Assembly (NCBI RefSeq): GCF_001051995.2
Contig: NZ_CP014646.1
Location: forward strand, 558,001 to 622,000
DNA length: 64,000 bases
DNA from: Thauera humireducens
GTDB taxonomy: Bacteria > Pseudomonadota > Gammaproteobacteria > Burkholderiales > Rhodocyclaceae
Direction: 5' to 3'
The notes under the pieces are model-generated. The model was not told the DNA's origin. It saw nothing but the letters and a program-made list of their open reading frames with translations, and made no database searches. Made by a program: the position numbers and the translations under genes. Numbering within the stretch: the first letter of the stretch is position 1; every line of letters begins with the position of its first letter. This document shows, one piece after another, positions 62,873 through 64,000 of the stretch.

Positions 62873-63817
62873 ATGGAAACGCGTGCCCATCACGTGCTGA
62901 TCGGCTTCTTCACCGTGCTGGTGGTCGGCGCGGCGTTGCTGTTCGCGCTGTGGCTCGGCAAGGCCGACGCCGACAAGCAGTTCCAGAGCTACGACATCGT
63001 TTTCCAGGAGGCGGTGAGCGGCCTGTCCAAGGGCAGCACGGTCGAGTTCAACGGCATCAAGATCGGTGACGTCTCCAGCCTGCGGCTGGACCCGCAGGAC
63101 CCGCGCCGGGTCATCGCCCGCGTGCGCGTCGATAGCGCCGCGCCGGTGCGCACCGACACCCAGGCCCGGCTGGTGCCGGCGGGCATCACCGGGATGTCGA
63201 TCATCCGCCTGAGCAGCGGCGAGAACATGGCGAGCCCGCCGCTGACCGCCGCATCGGGAGACGAAGTGCCGGTCATCATCGCCACGCCGTCACCGCTGAC
63301 CAAGCTCCTGGCCGACGGCGAGGACGTGGTGCTGAACGTCAACGAACTGCTGATCCAGGCACGCGAGCTGTTCTCGGCCGACAACGTCGACAGCATCGGC
63401 CGCACCCTGCACAACCTGGAACAGGCGACCGGCACGATCGCAGCCGAGCGCGAGGAGATCTCGCTGGCGCTGCGCGAGCTGGCGCGCGCCAGCGGGCAGG
63501 CCAACGCCGCACTGGTCGAGGCGACGAAGCTCGTCGGCGCAGCCAACCGGCTGGTGGACGTGCATGGCGCGCAAACACTGAAGAGCGCGCAGCAGTCGAT
63601 GGCGGCGTTCGAGCGCGCCATGCTGACGGTGGATGCGCTGGTCAGCGACAACCGCGGCGCGCTCGACAGCGGCGTGCGCGGTGTGGCCGAACTCGGCCCG
63701 GCACTGGCCGAGCTGCGCGACACGCTGGCCTCGCTGCGCGCCATCACACGTCAGCTCGAGAACAGACCGACCGACTATCTGCTCGGCCTCGAGCCAGTGA
63801 AGGAGTTCACGCCATGA
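62873..63817 (+). CDS. mlaD: MlaD-type MCE-domain substrate-binding protein
   Basis: The protein has 314 residues. One N-terminal membrane helix (8-28, VLIGFFTVLVVGAALLFALW) is followed by one MCE domain (about 38-115): YDIVFQEAVSGLSKGSTVEFNGIKIGDV (in parts) and ARLVPAGITGMSIIRLSSG. A long helical region with hydrophobic heptads follows (160-300). It is longer than E. coli MlaD (183 residues) and nearer to MCE proteins of PqiB/solvent-transport type. It would bind lipid and bridge the periplasm. Confidence 0.92.
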   Translation: METRAHHVLIGFFTVLVVGAALLFALWLGKADADKQFQSYDIVFQEAVSGLSKGSTVEFNGIKIGDVSSLRLDPQDPRRVIARVRVDSAAPVRTDTQARLVPAGITGMSIIRLSSGENMASPPLTAASGDEVPVIIATPSPLTKLLADGEDVVLNVNELLIQARELFSADNVDSIGRTLHNLEQATGTIAAEREEISLALRELARASGQANAALVEATKLVGAANRLVDVHGAQTLKSAQQSMAAFERAMLTVDALVSDNRGALDSGVRGVAELGPALAELRDTLASLRAITRQLENRPTDYLLGLEPVKEFTP

Positions 63818-64000
63818 GCGTCCGCAAAGCCCATGTTTCGTCCCTGAACCGGATCGCGGCCCGTGCCGGCCTCGTTGCCGTGATCGTGCTGTCCTCGGCC
63901 TGCTCGGTGCTGCCACGGCCCGAGCCCGTCGACACCTATCTGCTGCCGGGCGCGCCGGCGAGTCGCATGGCTGCGCAAGGGCAGGGGGAGCAGGCCCTGC
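63814..64000 (+). CDS. ABC-type transport auxiliary lipoprotein (PqiC-like), truncated by window edge
   Basis: Only the first 62 codons are present; the frame is open to the last base. The ATG overlaps the mlaD stop by 4 bp. A lipoprotein signal is clear: basic start, hydrophobic GLVAVIVLSSAC and a lipid cysteine near residue 32. The mature part begins SVLPRPEPVDTYLLPGAP, the pattern of PqiC/YmbA-type lipoproteins that pair with MCE proteins. Confidence 0.8.
   Translation, partial: MSVRKAHVSSLNRIAARAGLVAVIVLSSACSVLPRPEPVDTYLLPGAPASRMAAQGQGEQAL

Overview
This 64 kb window is GC-rich, densely coded chromosomal DNA. The gene content points to a betaproteobacterium of the Rhodocyclales type (Thauera/Azoarcus-like): a SufBCDSUT operon with an Rrf2 regulator, soxYZAX genes, an SfnR-type sigma-54 activator beside DszC/SfnB-like monooxygenases, a hemerythrin/DUF2249 operon and an OYE/YqhD/NemR unit. 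The genus is inferred from content only; no rRNA or marker gene was compared. I see no insertion sequence, CRISPR array, prophage or replication origin.

Layout. 1-601 is the tail of a molybdopterin oxidoreductase. 653-9536 is a sulfur-scavenging region in two parts. The first is an operon of two acyl-CoA-dehydrogenase-like flavoproteins and an LLM-class monooxygenase behind a candidate sigma-54 promoter (4743-4758). The second is sfnR plus another SfnB-like flavoprotein (7172-9536). Between them lies a self-contained ECF sigma locus (4960-7027): exported DnrO-like protein, sigma factor, zinc-finger anti-sigma factor and CnrX/Spy-like periplasmic sensor, with an ECF-type promoter (7086-7111). 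9771-13604 holds soxY-Z-A-X, a SoxW-like thioredoxin and an exported TolC-like protein; soxB is not in the window. 13830-15778 holds a sulfate-binding protein, a molbindin and a small alpha/beta hydrolase. A tRNA operon (Pro-Arg-His, 16326-16625) follows.

16684-18622 is a translationally coupled operon (hemerythrin, DUF2249, multi-pass membrane protein) with a near-perfect FNR/Dnr box, divergent from an MFS transporter. 20013-26835 carries a flavoprotein, a 1235-residue DUF748/AsmA-like protein, a membrane-anchored TIR protein and a DUF3617 protein. 26978-33434 is the suf operon (sufR-B-C-D-S-U-T) with a candidate operator. 33579-42815 is mixed housekeeping: fatty acid hydroxylase-like protein, DUF423, MATE pump, Dtd, MetY, RlmI-like methyltransferase, and a PPOX flavoprotein divergent from a MocR/PdxR-type regulator. 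42837-48815 is a tripartite RND efflux operon headed by a small RRM protein. 49796-50998 is a diguanylate cyclase. 51277-55563 is a NemR-like TetR regulator with YqhD-like and OYE-type reductases and a divergent MFS protein, with two copies of a TAGAC-N5-GTCTA operator. 55589-60606 is a yhiI-rbbA-yhhJ type ABC export operon. 60835 to the end is an Mla-type lipid transport operon, cut off by the window edge.

Sulfur is the recurring theme: organosulfur scavenging, thiosulfate oxidation, sulfate uptake, sulfhydrylation and Fe-S assembly. A second theme is response to redox and electrophile signals. Many operons use 4-bp ATGA/GTGA start-stop overlaps.
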